A stretch of 64,000 bases of DNA from Mycosarcoma maydis (lineage: Eukaryota > Basidiomycota > Ustilaginomycetes > Ustilaginales): NCBI RefSeq assembly GCF_000328475.2, contig NC_026496.1, forward strand, positions 186,001 through 250,000, in the 5' to 3' direction. How positions within the stretch are numbered: the first letter of the stretch is position 1; each line of letters opens with the position of its first letter. The position numbers were made by a program, and so were the translations under genes. Positions 9,551 to 21,056 of the stretch are shown piece by piece. The notes below the pieces were generated by a model. That model was not told the DNA's origin and made no database searches. It saw only the letters and a list, made by a program, of their open reading frames with translations.

Positions 9551-10195
9551 TCTTGTGTTTCACTTGAAGCTTAACCGCAATACCAAAAGCGTGTCTAGAC
9601 AACCAATCGGATTTAATTTCGTGATTGTATTCATCAACTGTTTCCTGTTTTATTTTTAAAATATGTGTTGAACAGACGATCTAACAAAGATAATCCACAC
9701 ACCCCGCCGCACCAGAATTATCATCCTTAGTCAGCGTCAGAGGCACTTGCCTCACTCGCATACTAGTCGAGCTTTCACTTTGTCCGTCGTTCGGCAAACG
9801 GACATACATTAGACTTGGCACGCATAGCTGTGAGAGAATGGCGTGGATAGCTTGGAGAAGCAGTAGGCCGATGGTGGGTGGGGCTAGTGCGTTTTTCGGC
9901 AAGTTGGTGTTCAGTTCCGAATGAACAAGGGGCTGGGTAGCTTGTGTAGTGATTCGTAATTGCGCCGTTCCGTCTCGGTCTAAATCACGACTTTGGAATC
10001 ATCCCGAATGGCGCTTCACGTTTGTGCATATCCACCTCCACGACGCACACTCGCACGTCGTAACCATGACGGTAGATTTCTACTCTTGATTCGAGACCTC
10101 GTCAGGGCCCGAAGAAAGTGCGGCCCAAAACCGCCAAATTCACAGACTAGGACTCCAATTCGTGACTGGACTTGTCAACAGCCATCAGTTCGTAG

Positions 10196-10260
10196 GTATT
10201 ATTAATATTGTATTATTATATAATAAATTATTGAATTTATTTATTATATTAGTTACCGAA
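10196..10260. other. AT-rich island
   Basis: About 60 bases consist almost only of A and T (TTATTAATATTGTATTATTA and onward), unlike the GC-rich surroundings. It could be an origin-like easily unwound element, a matrix-attachment site or the remnant of an insertion. The sequence does not decide between these. Confidence 0.5.
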
Positions 10261-10938
10261 TTTGATTCCGAAAACGCTCGAGACTGCACGACTCTCAGCT
10301 CTGCTCGCGTTGCTCGGTCTGTGTTGCTCAACGGCGTTTGCAGGTTTACGTCGCTTGGCGGGGGTATGGCCGGCAAAACAACCTTTTCCTTCTCCGCCGT
10401 GTCTCTGGCGCTGGTGCGATTCCCGAACGCTGTCACGAGTTGACGTCGACTGCTATACGACCGGCCGAGAGCCACAGCTACTCTGCTTGCCCATCCTCTC
10501 TACCTGACTTACCCCATTCACGATTCGGATGCCCGTCCTCCGCTCCCACCTCAGCGTATCATCGACGTTTACGCTTGACCCACAACGATCTCCTTCAGAT
10601 CATCTCACAGCTACGTCTTGTTGCTTTGACTACAGCATCGTTTTGCAGCCATCCAACCTCTCTTGTTTCACCGACGCGTCGAAGCACAGCGTATTGCATC
10701 TGCCGAACTTGGGCAGGACCTGTGTTTACGATCTAGTGCCCCTTGGATCGCTGTTAGCGAGATTGACGGTTATTGTACGCCTCCAAGGTCGCTTTCAATA
10801 AGGATCCGGTCTGCTTCAGCCATTTCCTCCCTCGAAAAGGTCGAGCTTCTGGATTGCAGTGATCTCTTGGATCTGCTTCAGCTACGTGGGCCACATACAC
10901 GAACCGCGTGCCCAGCTGCCAAAGTCGATCAGATCATC

Positions 10939-12717
10939 ATGGGACGTAAAAAGATCAAGATCCAACCCATCAAGGAGGATCGCAACCGATCCGTCACCTA
11001 TCTCAAGCGCAAGGCCGGCCTCTTCAAAAAGGCGCACGAGCTTGCCGTCTTGACCGACTCACAGGTTGCTGTCATCGTCTTTGGTCACAATGGCAAGCTT
11101 GCCGAATTCTGCTCTACCGACATTGACCTCCTGCTTTTGCGATATACTGAGTACGACGGAATTGCCGAGAGGAAAGGACCGCGTAACTACCTCCACTTGG
11201 ACAAAGATTCGGACGACAACGACGACGACGACAACGACAACGATGAAAATGACAATGACAGCGCCGACGGCCCAAATGAACACTTTGCAGATCCAAATCG
11301 CGCAAACGGTCGAGAGACAGCTGGTGGAAGCGGTAGGAACGCCAAGGGCTTGAGTGGTACCAAGCGTAAATCCGAGCATAGATCACCCTCAGGACGCAGC
11401 AATGGTTTCAATCCTTCAAGCGTAGCCGCAGCTGCAGCCTCTTCGAGTCTAGGCGCTGGTTTCGATATCGCCACTGGACCGAGCGCCAAGCAGACCCTCA
11501 ATGCCGCCATTCGTCAGAAGAGTCAGAACCATTCCTCCACCCATTCGACCTCGGTGGCTGCAGACTTTGTTCCAACCCAAGGCGTCTACCATTCGGTACC
11601 ATTTGGCCATGCTACCATGCCCGATCCCGGCATGCAGCACGAGCACAGCGTAATGGGTGCATCGATGACCTCCATGGCACCAAAGATGTCTTCTCCAGCA
11701 ATGCCAGAGGCAAATAACAGAGTGACCGGACAAGCCACCAGTAGCAGCAGCGCGTCAGCAAACCCGACCAGAGCTCAGGCGATCGCCAACATGTCGATAT
11801 GCATGCCCACCGACGACCGCATTCCCAGCTTTATCTCGCCTACCATACCTGGGTTCGGCTTGACTCCCGGAGGAACTGTGGTGACGCCAGGCGGAAGGCG
11901 ATTTAGCTTCTCGGACGTCTTGTCGCGGAGTTGCACCAATATGACAGTGCAGCGACCAGTAACGGCGAGCTCCTCGCTCGTTCCGCATCTCTTTCATACC
12001 GATACACTTTCCCTCACCGCAACTCCGCCGCAGGACGCATCGCTGTCGGCAGTGTTGCGCTCCAGCTCACCTCTGATAGCAAGACCGGCAACAACAGCAT
12101 TTCATCGATCGATGACACCAACGTACAGTCAGGCAACGTACGCACCGACTTCGGAGGCTTCACTGGTACATAACAACGCTTCGTCTTTCGGAGCTGACAT
12201 CATTCGGCCCTTCACTGCCGCTGCCAACCTTGAGCTCGCCAGCTCATCTAACCATCTTGCCCTGCCGGTCGCAGATTTCGCTCAGAGTGCCCATGCGAGC
12301 TCAGCGTCTCCTGTCGCCCATTCGTCTTCGGTGGGTGTCAGTACAACAGGAGGCTCGACCAGTGCCTTGATCGCTAGCCCATTTGTGGGTTCCAGCCTCA
12401 AAGCATCAGCGACGCCCGAGCTCGTGTCACACAGCACCCATCCATTAGCGCGAGACAGCCTTGCTGCGTCGGTCTCGAGATCATCCATGTCGACAGACAA
12501 AGAGACACCCCCTACACATGGCGATAGCGCGGGTGCCAACGATGCGAGACTGGATTCAAGCGCGATATGGTTCAATCTGGGACAAAGCACAGATGCAAAG
12601 TCGGACAAGACCATGCCAGAGCAAGGTAGTCTCGTGCAGCCAGCGCCCATCAATGCGTCGCAGACATTGGCTTCTATCCCATTCGACCTCAAGTTTCCGG
12701 CACAGCCGATGCAGTAA
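10939..12717 (+). CDS. MADS-box transcription factor, MEF2/Rlm1 type
   Basis: This gene encodes 592 residues. The ATG at 10939 is chosen because the MADS box starts at residue 1 ([20 protein letters not shown]), as in the whole family. The open frame continues 92 residues upstream without coding character. The core [20 protein letters not shown] and the following VAVIVF strand are of the type II (MEF2, yeast Rlm1) class rather than the SRF/Mcm1 class. The family binds CTA(A/T)4TAG sites as dimers, and Rlm1 acts below the cell-wall-integrity MAP kinase. After residue 90 comes an Asp/Asn-rich tract ([15 protein letters not shown]) encoded by GAC/AAC repeats. The rest is a long Ser/Thr/Ala-rich region with many SP/TP sites, suitable for MAP-kinase input (inferred). 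Confidence 0.9.
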   Translation: MGRKKIKIQPIKEDRNRSVTYLKRKAGLFKKAHELAVLTDSQVAVIVFGHNGKLAEFCSTDIDLLLLRYTEYDGIAERKGPRNYLHLDKDSDDNDDDDNDNDENDNDSADGPNEHFADPNRANGRETAGGSGRNAKGLSGTKRKSEHRSPSGRSNGFNPSSVAAAAASSSLGAGFDIATGPSAKQTLNAAIRQKSQNHSSTHSTSVAADFVPTQGVYHSVPFGHATMPDPGMQHEHSVMGASMTSMAPKMSSPAMPEANNRVTGQATSSSSASANPTRAQAIANMSICMPTDDRIPSFISPTIPGFGLTPGGTVVTPGGRRFSFSDVLSRSCTNMTVQRPVTASSSLVPHLFHTDTLSLTATPPQDASLSAVLRSSSPLIARPATTAFHRSMTPTYSQATYAPTSEASLVHNNASSFGADIIRPFTAAANLELASSSNHLALPVADFAQSAHASSASPVAHSSSVGVSTTGGSTSALIASPFVGSSLKASATPELVSHSTHPLARDSLAASVSRSSMSTDKETPPTHGDSAGANDARLDSSAIWFNLGQSTDAKSDKTMPEQGSLVQPAPINASQTLASIPFDLKFPAQPMQ

Positions 12718-14034
12718 AGATCAGATCGCTCGCCTGGTTGCGAGCTTATGATCTGATCTGATGCGATTCGATTCGATTCACTCAACCTTGGATTGCAACT
12801 GTATTTCTAGCACCCGCGACCATCGCATCCCTTATCACTGACAACGACACTAATCTCGTCTCCCCCTCGCCGTTGATTCCAATAGCTCATCACACCATTC
12901 ACGCTATGTGACAGCTGTTATACAGAGGCTTGATGCCTCTCTTTTTTCTTTTTTTTTTCTTTAGAAAATGTTTGCTTTCTCTCGTCAAGGATCCAGCGCG
13001 AATCCCCAACGCATGCTCTGCCTCTCTGTCTTTGTTCGGTTGCGGTTCATTTGGCTTGGATCCGCGCTGCTGGCATTTTGGCACTTGTAACACTACTCGG
13101 TATTTGGAGACACAAAGGCTCGGTGACCATATCTTGGTAATCAAATTTTGCGTCTTGGGGTCTGACTGTGTGATCTGACTCACGACTTGTGTGCCCTAAG
13201 TTGACGCTTTGTGGGATGTGAAGTCGTGCGTGAGTGTCAAGTCACGAGTGTCAAGGTGAATCGAAGCACGAATCGTGAATCACAAATCAGGCCTAACTTA
13301 CACGCACGGCTTGTCGCTTCACCTGATTCACGACTCAACCTGAACTCACAGACTTACACCGCGTCGTAAACTTAACACGTAGCACACTCACCACTCGTGA
13401 CTTGCGCCAAAAACCACGAAGAACCGTCAACGATGCACGAAGCACGAAGCGTGAAGCGTGAAGCTCGCGGCTTGGTGTCTCACGTCTCGTTGCCGCGAGT
13501 CACGAGTCGTGAGTGTCACTCACAGACCTGAGACTGAAACAACGCACGCGCCGCCTTCTGCGTTTTCTGTTGGCTTGGCTTGCTGTCCGCGTTGGTTGCC
13601 GAGTTGGAATCCAAGCGTCAAGATGAGCGATAACCTAACTTTAGCTGGCCAACCAACTCGGTGCATTCGTGATTGTGGATCTTTGCTTCCTGACATCTTT
13701 TCCTCCTCCCAACGCATTGTGATTGATTCGATTGATACAAGCCAGCGCTACACGATCAGAGGGACAAAGCGCCAAGACAACGGAGAACCCATCCGATCCT
13801 CCACGGAGGCGTCTCTCATCCGAACTGACGCCCTGACGAATCACAACGGATCTTGCAACTCAACACTGTCTTTACCCCTTCACGCTTTACTCTTTCGCAT
13901 CAGTTCAGCTAGTCAGATCACGCTTTCTGTCAACTTGCATCTCGCATCGGAGCTCACTATCACTGTGCCACAGTTTCGCAACCACCGATCCCGACCCGAC
14001 ACGGTGTTCGCTCAGCCACCATTGTTCTGACACC
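12718..14034. other. Intergenic region upstream of VPS10
   Basis: This stretch holds no supported gene. It contains short GATTC pentads (12765-12780), a run of Ts (12941-12961), TCACGA-type words around 13190-13515, and TAACTTA (13294-13300). A 190-codon open frame (13458-14030) is discussed under rejected items. Confidence 0.55.
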
Positions 14035-17000
14035 ATGTCTACAATACCTCTCCGGCATAGTAGAAGGCAGTGGCTTCCGCTTTTTCTCCTCTATCTTGTA
14101 TCGACTCTTATCATTCTCCCTGCAGCAACGTTGGCAGCGGATGCAGGCGTCAAAGTTTCCCGCTTTGCACATCTTCCCTCCAAGGTCAGCTACTTTGACG
14201 ACAGCTCCGTCGTGCTCTATCATGACGCTACTGCAGGCGTTGTCTATCGCTCAGAAGATGAAGGCAAGACGTGGTCTCCTGTCTCTGGCTCTTCCTCGGG
14301 CAAGGCAGCCATGCTCGTGCCTCATCCTTACGACAAGAAGCAGGCTTTCATCCTCTCGCGCGAGTTGACCCATTGGCGCTCCACTGATCGCGGCAAGACT
14401 TGGCAAGAATTTCTCACACCTGAACCACCAGCCACGCGTGCTGGTCCGCCCATGGAATTCCATGCCGATGAGAAGCACTGGGACTGGATCATCTTTACCG
14501 GCAAAAAATGCTCCATGTGGACACCCTGGGGAGGCAGAATTTGTCACGACGAAGCCTACTACACCACCAACGCCTTTGCCACGAATCCGCCTAGATTGCT
14601 CGAGTTTGTCATGCATTGCAATTGGGCCAAGGCAACACCCGAAATGCAGACAAGCACGGATGCTCTCGAGCGCATCTTTTGCATAGCTTGGGAAGATGCG
14701 CAGGAGCAAAGACGCTCCATGGTGGCAGGAGGCACAGGTGGATCCACCAGGCTCTTCCAGTCGGATGACTTTTTCAAGTCGAGAAAGATGGTTGAGCTCG
14801 ATATGGGCCGCAACGCTCGGCAATTCGCCGGACTCGGGCCTTCGAAACGATTTCTCGTAACAGCGCTCCGCGATTCTCAGGGTAGTTCGTCAAAAGCTGG
14901 CACCGAAATGGCGCTCTTTGTGACAAAAGATGGTGTCAAGTGGGAAAAGGCCAAGTTCCCACACGGTTCCGAGCTGCGCGAGAACGCCTACACAGTAGTA
15001 GACAGCACCTCACATTCGATCATGATCGATGTCGTCGACTCGGTCTACGACAATACCGGTGTACTCTTCACCAGCGACAGCACAGGTACGCAGTTTGTAG
15101 AGTCGCTACGTGGCACACGTCGAACGCCGCAAGGGTTGGTCGACTTTGAGCATCTGGTCAAGATCGACGGTGTCGGCATCGCCAACGTGCAATCGGAAGC
15201 CGAGGGCGGGGTGCGCTCCATGATCACTTTTGACGATGGCAGCAGCTGGCATACGCTCAAACCACCCGCTGAGGACGACAAGGGTAAACGCATCGACTGC
15301 GATCCCAGTGATGCCGAAAATTGTGCTTTGCATCTCTGGTCCGTCTCGGGCAAGACAAATGTCGGCAAGCTCTTTTCCTCGGTCGCCCCGGGCTTTGTTA
15401 TGGGCGTCGGGACCATCGGCAAAGGCTTGAAGAACTACGACGAGTGCGACACCTTTCTCAGCATCGATGCAGGGCGCACATGGAAAATGGTCTCGCGCGA
15501 CGCGCACAAGTACGAGTTTGGTGACCAGGGCTCGGTGCTCGTCATGGTGGACGACGAAGATGTTACAGACCACGTTTCCTACTCGACCAACTTTGGCAAG
15601 ACATGGAACAAACTGAGCCTGGGCGTCACGATGCGCGCCAAAGTTCTCACCACGATTCCGGATAGCACCTCGCTCAAGTTCTTGCTCGTCGGCAGTCAGA
15701 CGAGAAAGCAGGCAGGTGGAAAGGATCGCAACGTCGTCATCTTTCTCGACTTTGCAGAGATGAAGAAGAGCAAATGTAGGGAAAGCGACATGGAAAAGTG
15801 GTACGTGCAGGCTGCTGCGGAGGGAAGCTGTCTCATGGGTCACAAACAGTGGTACAAGCGCAGAAAGCCGGACGCAGACTGTTTCATTCAAGACAAGTTT
15901 CACGATCCTGAGGACAAGGAGGATCCGTGTCCCTGCACCGATGCTGACTACGAATGCGATTTCGGCTTTGTACGCGACAAGCAAGGCGAGTGTGTGGCGA
16001 CAGGCAACGAGCATATTCCGGAAGGCGCTTGTGCCAAGCCTAGCGATACGTATCTGGGGTCGTCCGGATATCGCAAAGTGCCAGGTAACACGTGCGATGC
16101 CGGAAAGGGCATTCGCAAGGATGAAAAGACGCAAAAGTCGTGCAGCGGCAAGAATATGCCTCAAAAAGGCAGCGTGCTGCACAAGTCTTTCACATTTCCT
16201 TCACTCGTGGTTGACAAGATGTACTTTCCGGAATCGTCAAGCGTGCTCGTACAGCTCGCCGACGGCACGGTGTTTCAATCGCTCAACGACGGATACTCGT
16301 GGAAACAGCTCAATGGAGATGGAGCGCCGTCATCTGCGGAAGACCGATTCCTGACCATGGCGCTCCATGCGTACGACCCGAAGCGCGGCTACTTGATCAC
16401 GGCAGGCCAGCGTGTCTACTATACGACGAATCAGGGCGCGAGCTGGAGCTGGTTCTCTGTACCGCTTCCGGCCAACGGTCTGGGAATCAACATCCTCGAC
16501 TTCCACCCAGACCGGTCGGACTGGCTGATCTGGACGGGCAGTCGCGACTGCACCTTTTCCACCGCCAAGCAGTGCCATGCGGAAGCTTGGTATTCGGTCA
16601 GCAACGGCGCCAAGTGGGAAAAGATCGACTCGTACGTGCGCACATGCTCGTGGGCGCGTGACAAAAAGCTCAAGATGGACGCTCGCGCCATCTTTTGCGA
16701 GAGCTACCAGGACAAGAAGGGCAACCAGCGCGAGTTTACCGCTGCCAATCGACTTGAGCTGATCCGCGGCGACGAGTTTTACCGCAAGCGCACACGCGTG
16801 TTCGATGCCGTTGTTGGGTTTGCCGTGTTTGAGCAGTACCTGGTAGTGGCCGAGTATGTGACGACGTCTTCGGCACCCGGTCTGCAACTGCACGTTTCGC
16901 TCAATGGGCGCGACTTTGCACCGATCCACTTCCCGCCCGGTATGCAGCTGGGCACGCGCGCGTATACAGTGCTCGACTCGGTCACGGACGCGATTTTCTT

Positions 17001-18555
17001 GCACTTTACAACGCACTCGGAGGCAGGATCTGAGTGGGGAACGCTGCTCAAGAGCAACTCGAATGGCACGTTCTACACGCAGTCGCTCGACTTTGTCAAC
17101 CGCAACGACAAGGGATTCGTCGACTTTGAAAAGATGATGGGTCTAGATGGTGTGGCGATTGTCAATGTTGTGAGTAATCCAGACGACGCCTCGGTCTCGA
17201 GGCAGAAAGATCTGGTGACGCGCATAACGCACAACGATGGTGGTCGATGGAAGTCACTGGTGCCACCGAGTCGCGATGTGTACGGCCAACCGTACGAATG
17301 CAACAAGGTGGGATGTGACTTGCATCTGCACGGCTTTACCGAGCGCGACGACCCTAGAGACACGTACAGCAGCCCGTCGGCGGTTGGTCTGATGATGGGC
17401 GTCGGCAATGTGGGTCGCAAGCTAGCACCGTACCGCGACTCTGACACGTTTCTGACGCGCGATGGCGGATTTAGCTGGGAAGAAGTGCACAAAGATGCGC
17501 ACAAATGGGAATTTGGCGACCAGGGTTCCATCATTGTTCTGGTCAACGACGAGCAAGCGACGGATAGCGTGCTGTACTCGCTCAACGAAGGTGTCACGTG
17601 GGAATCGTATACATTCGGCGAAAGGATGCGCATCTCGCAGATCGTCACAGTGCCAGAGGACACGCATCGACGCTTCATTCTTGTGGGTACGCCTTCTGGG
17701 TCGGCGACCAAGAGCGTAGCGATCTATCTGGATTTCTCAGCGCTCGAATCTCGCAAATGCGTGCTCAACGTGGCGAAACCGGAGGCGGACGATTTCGAGC
17801 TTTGGTCGCCGAGTGAAGAGCGTGCCGAGCAGTGTCTATTTGGACGTCAGACGTACTACTATCGACGCAAGCGACGAGCCGACTGCTATGTGGGCGAGAA
17901 GATTGTCCAGCCTCATTCAGTGAGCCGCAACTGCTCGTGTACCGAGGCGGATTTCGAGTGCGAGTTTAATCACTATCGCGATGCGAAAGGCACGTGCGTG
18001 CTGTATCCAGGCGTTTCGCCCTTGTCGACGGACGCGGCGAGTCAGTGCTGGGCAGCAGACAGCGACGGATACTGGTACGAGAGGACAAATGTTCGCAAGA
18101 TTCCTTATTCTTGGTGTACGCAAGGAAGCCGACCGGATCGAGGCACCAGGCATGTTTGCAGCAACAATCTGCGCGCTCACGGATTCCTGTGGTGGTTCTT
18201 CGTGATTGGATGCGCGTTTGGCTTGGCGGGGCTAGTGGGATACTGGTGGGCCAAGAAGCAGTCGAGTCGACCTGGGTATGGCAGTTCGGGACGTATCCGC
18301 CTACCGGACGCGTCGAACCGACTGTATGGACGCGACTCGGAACTGGTACAGAATCTGGCATCGGTGCCAAGATTTGTGCTTGGCGCAGCAAGTGCGGGCT
18401 TTGCGCGGTTCAGAGAGATAGCATCGGATCGCATTCCATTCGTGCGCAACCGGCTCGACCGATCCAGAGGAGCTTACGGTGGATACCGGCATCTGTCGAC
18501 CGACGAAGATGCTGCCATGCTCCCCGACTTTGAAGAGGAAGAATTCGAGCGTTAG
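14035..18555 (+). CDS. vps10: Vacuolar sorting receptor Vps10 (sortilin family)
   Basis: This gene encodes 1506 residues in one exon, close to the usual fungal length of about 1500. A signal peptide (residues 1-35, LFLLYLVSTLIILPAATLA) precedes two tandem VPS10 lumenal domains. Each has beta-propeller Asp-box motifs (SEDEGKTW, STDRGKTW, SIDAGRTW, STNFGKTW; then SLNDGYSW, TRDGGFSW, SLNEGVTW) and ends in a cysteine-rich 10CC module (about 600-700 and 1245-1370). One transmembrane helix follows (about 1384-1407, FLWWFFVIGCAFGLAGLVGY). The cytosolic tail of about 100 residues has a YRHL (YxxPhi) signal and an acidic end (DFEEEEFER). Vps10 binds carboxypeptidase-Y-type hydrolases in the late Golgi, carries them to endosomes, and returns through retromer. 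The two-domain form is normal for fungi. Confidence 0.96.
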   Translation: MSTIPLRHSRRQWLPLFLLYLVSTLIILPAATLAADAGVKVSRFAHLPSKVSYFDDSSVVLYHDATAGVVYRSEDEGKTWSPVSGSSSGKAAMLVPHPYDKKQAFILSRELTHWRSTDRGKTWQEFLTPEPPATRAGPPMEFHADEKHWDWIIFTGKKCSMWTPWGGRICHDEAYYTTNAFATNPPRLLEFVMHCNWAKATPEMQTSTDALERIFCIAWEDAQEQRRSMVAGGTGGSTRLFQSDDFFKSRKMVELDMGRNARQFAGLGPSKRFLVTALRDSQGSSSKAGTEMALFVTKDGVKWEKAKFPHGSELRENAYTVVDSTSHSIMIDVVDSVYDNTGVLFTSDSTGTQFVESLRGTRRTPQGLVDFEHLVKIDGVGIANVQSEAEGGVRSMITFDDGSSWHTLKPPAEDDKGKRIDCDPSDAENCALHLWSVSGKTNVGKLFSSVAPGFVMGVGTIGKGLKNYDECDTFLSIDAGRTWKMVSRDAHKYEFGDQGSVLVMVDDEDVTDHVSYSTNFGKTWNKLSLGVTMRAKVLTTIPDSTSLKFLLVGSQTRKQAGGKDRNVVIFLDFAEMKKSKCRESDMEKWYVQAAAEGSCLMGHKQWYKRRKPDADCFIQDKFHDPEDKEDPCPCTDADYECDFGFVRDKQGECVATGNEHIPEGACAKPSDTYLGSSGYRKVPGNTCDAGKGIRKDEKTQKSCSGKNMPQKGSVLHKSFTFPSLVVDKMYFPESSSVLVQLADGTVFQSLNDGYSWKQLNGDGAPSSAEDRFLTMALHAYDPKRGYLITAGQRVYYTTNQGASWSWFSVPLPANGLGINILDFHPDRSDWLIWTGSRDCTFSTAKQCHAEAWYSVSNGAKWEKIDSYVRTCSWARDKKLKMDARAIFCESYQDKKGNQREFTAANRLELIRGDEFYRKRTRVFDAVVGFAVFEQYLVVAEYVTTSSAPGLQLHVSLNGRDFAPIHFPPGMQLGTRAYTVLDSVTDAIFLHFTTHSEAGSEWGTLLKSNSNGTFYTQSLDFVNRNDKGFVDFEKMMGLDGVAIVNVVSNPDDASVSRQKDLVTRITHNDGGRWKSLVPPSRDVYGQPYECNKVGCDLHLHGFTERDDPRDTYSSPSAVGLMMGVGNVGRKLAPYRDSDTFLTRDGGFSWEEVHKDAHKWEFGDQGSIIVLVNDEQATDSVLYSLNEGVTWESYTFGERMRISQIVTVPEDTHRRFILVGTPSGSATKSVAIYLDFSALESRKCVLNVAKPEADDFELWSPSEERAEQCLFGRQTYYYRRKRRADCYVGEKIVQPHSVSRNCSCTEADFECEFNHYRDAKGTCVLYPGVSPLSTDAASQCWAADSDGYWYERTNVRKIPYSWCTQGSRPDRGTRHVCSNNLRAHGFLWWFFVIGCAFGLAGLVGYWWAKKQSSRPGYGSSGRIRLPDASNRLYGRDSELVQNLASVPRFVLGAASAGFARFREIASDRIPFVRNRLDRSRGAYGGYRHLSTDEDAAMLPDFEEEEFER

Positions 18556-18747
18556 TCGTCAGTGCCTTTCACAGAATCACACTTCTCAACTTGGAATCAC
18601 AGCAGATGCCAACTTTCGAAGCTGTGCACAGTCCGCGAGATTGGCAAGACGAGCAGCTTTCGACCAGACATGAATCCTTCAGATGGATCGACAAAGCATG
18701 CCGAGACTTGGGTAAGATCGCCGTCCGTATTCGATTTCTGATTCACA

Positions 18748-18791
18748 ATTCACGATTCGTGATGTGATTCGTGATTCGTGATTCGTGATTC
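18748..18791. repeat. Heptad cluster (ATTCGTG)
   Basis: A head-on pair (CACGATTCGTG) leads into three ATTCGTG units in tandem. Confidence 0.75.
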
Positions 18792-19618
18792 GGTTGTGCT
18801 GACGTGACTATAATTAGCTACGCTGCGTGAGTGTCACACGAGAAAGTGTCTGAGTTCGGCAGTAACGAGCGGGGGATTCGAATGTGAGTTGTGGTAAAAG
18901 AATTGCGCATTGTAGCGAACCAGCATGTGGCTTGCGACGTTTTGAAAGCAAATCAGCGTTGTGGCGTGGACGCAGTGAGGGTCTGTCTGTTCGAGTTACG
19001 AGTGGGCATTTTGGCGAGCAAGAGAGAACAAGGACGCTGCTAAACATGCGCGGTGACGGAACCATGAAAAGCCGCTGTGCTGTGGCGTTTGAGGCTGAGC
19101 TAGAAATGCGAGCTTGTGTTGCGAATTGACATGTACGTCATCACGATGCTGATGCCGATGCTGATTCTGGGTTAAACAGTCCACTGTTCTGGTGAATAAT
19201 GAAATTGCGAATAAAATTAATGAAAAAAACCACATTATACATTCACTTGACGATGTATTTACGAGAAGCCACAACGGCGAACAAGCTGGTGCCCGTGACG
19301 TTAAGCTGGACGCAACTTGTGGCGAGGTAGAATCGTGTGATGGCTGGTGCACAGCGACGACGCATGGTCACACCGGTGGATGTGGCGCGAGCATGTGCTC
19401 TGAATGCTCTGAGCGATACGTGCAAAAGGGTTCGAACGGCCGCGAGACGATTCACAGTTGGGCGCTGTCGATCGCAGGGAAACCATTCCTGGTTCGTAGC
19501 GGTGATTGTCTCGGCTTGAGAGAGAGAGAGCACGTCGTGCATCGGAAAAGCAGGCTGCCATAGCCAAAGCACCCAGCACGAAGCTCACCACTACGAGTCG
19601 CAAGTGCAAGCGCAAGGG

Positions 19619-19660
19619 AATGCGAATGCGAATGCGAATGCGAATGCGAATGCGAATGCG
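19619..19660. repeat. Hexamer microsatellite (AATGCG)7
   Basis: Seven perfect copies of AATGCG. The length is likely to vary between strains. Confidence 0.95.
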
Positions 19661-20771
19661 CACGGGCGTTTGGCTGCATGGTCACGGTCACCCAAGCACG
19701 AAGCACGAATCACACGAAACACGAAGCACGAAAATCACAAATCGTGAATGCTTCTGGACAGCTCGCGTCGACCTCCACATTTCAATGGATGTTGCATTTG
19801 TTCCAACCCTTTGACGAACGAATTCACAAACGCACACACACGCACGACGCAAGCGATGAATCTAGAATAGTAATTAATCGCCAATTCGAGTTCAGTCAGC
19901 TTGCAATCACGAATCACGAATTGGAAATTTCGGCGACTTACTTGCACTTGCAACCAAGTCGATTCATACTTGTGTAAAAACCTCTTCGCCCACACGCCGC
20001 AGCGGCTCGACGCCATGACGGCCAACGTTTTCAACAACACGGGCAGACGAACGAATCACGAATGCTTTCTCAGCATGGCGCTCATGGCTTGGACTCTGTG
20101 AATCGTTTGCATGCTTCGTGCTGGAAGCGTCGCCAGTAGCATTGCGTCCATGGCCAGAATCGGTGACGGAGTGTGCGCGTCAACGCAGCAGCAGATGACT
20201 CGTCGGTTGGATGAACCAACAACGGCAGACGCCAGCTTGTGCATGTCTGACAGCGTCAGAGCTCTCGTGTCTGCATCTGCAGCTCCGCTCCGCTTTGGCT
20301 GGCTGATGAAGCTCGCTCAATCGCCGTAGCACCGCTCGCATCTTTCAACAGAAATCCAATCCAATTCCATCTTTGAATTACGAATCGGTGAATGACGCAC
20401 TTGGCCTCCGTCCCGCCGCGCAACGCCCTGCGCACCTTGATTAGGTTCTGCTCACACTGATCAACTGCTGAACTGCCGCGCACCTTGTAGCATGCCGGTC
20501 ACGTTGGTTGGCTCTACTGGTTGTGTTCGCATTCGGGTGAGCGCTCCACCTCGCTGGTCTGGTGCCCCGATTCGATTCGATTCGATCCAATTCCAATTTC
20601 CAATTCGATTTGACAAGGTGTGCTGCAAGCTGATGCCATTTTCAGACACGCATGGCTGTCAATGTGTCGCTGCTCGTCATCGTTTCTAAACGCCTGCCCA
20701 CAGCCTCGTTCCGCTCGCCGTTGGCCCATGTAGCCCAAGCGTCTCTGCTGCTACTCGACTTCTCGCAAGAG

Positions 20772-20778
20772 TATATAG
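20772..20778 (+). promoter_or_regulatory. Possible TATA box of the HAM1-like gene
   Basis: TATATAG lies within GAGTATATAGCGAG, about 280 bp upstream of the ATG at 21057. The leader between them is rich in C and T. The distance makes the assignment tentative. Confidence 0.35.
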
Positions 20779-21056
20779 CGAGCTCCGTTTCTCCGCCCTC
20801 CCCTAGAGTACCTACTACCTTTCCCATTGATACCACACAGATACCCTACCACGGTCTGTACAACCCACCAGGCTCATACCACATCGCACGTACACCTGTC
20901 TTGGTTCACTGCGATTCCTCTTTTCTCTCTATTCCTGCCCAATCTCCATTTGATCGTCTCTCGATCCCGCTTCGATTCGATTCGATTCGCTCTGGTCGTT
21001 GAACCCTCTTGGATTTCACTTGCTCGCTCTGTCACTTACTAGCTTTATCCTCAACC

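Larger units (their letters stand above)
8158..10938. other. Long divergent intergenic region
   Basis: This 2.8 kb stretch lies between the starts of the channel gene and the MADS-box gene. I find no gene I can support. It contains heptad runs (9522-9550), a TAACTTA (8725-8731), scattered TCACGA words, and an AT-only island near 10200-10255. The last few hundred bases are pyrimidine-rich, as expected for the leader of the MADS gene. Confidence 0.55.
18556..21056. other. Intergenic region with mixed repeats
   Basis: No gene is supported across 2.5 kb. The stretch has heptad runs (18748-18791, 19700-19745), a seven-copy hexamer (19619-19660), short GATTC pentads (about 20572-20587 and 20972-20990) and a TATATAG at 20772-20778. 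That TATATAG may be the core promoter of the HAM1-like gene, 280 bp before its ATG. Confidence 0.55.

Noticed and set aside
9681..9902. 73-codon minus-strand frame with a hydrophobic N-terminus
   Set aside because: It is short, has no conserved motif and no support from neighbouring promoter signals.
13458..14030. 190-codon open frame ending 5 bases before the VPS10 ATG
   Set aside because: It overlaps TCACGA-type repeats, has no domain or signal, and its composition is that of the leader. It is most likely non-coding leader of VPS10.
19425..19445. tRNA T-loop-like GGGTTCGAACGG
   Set aside because: No acceptor stem or anticodon arm can be drawn around it.
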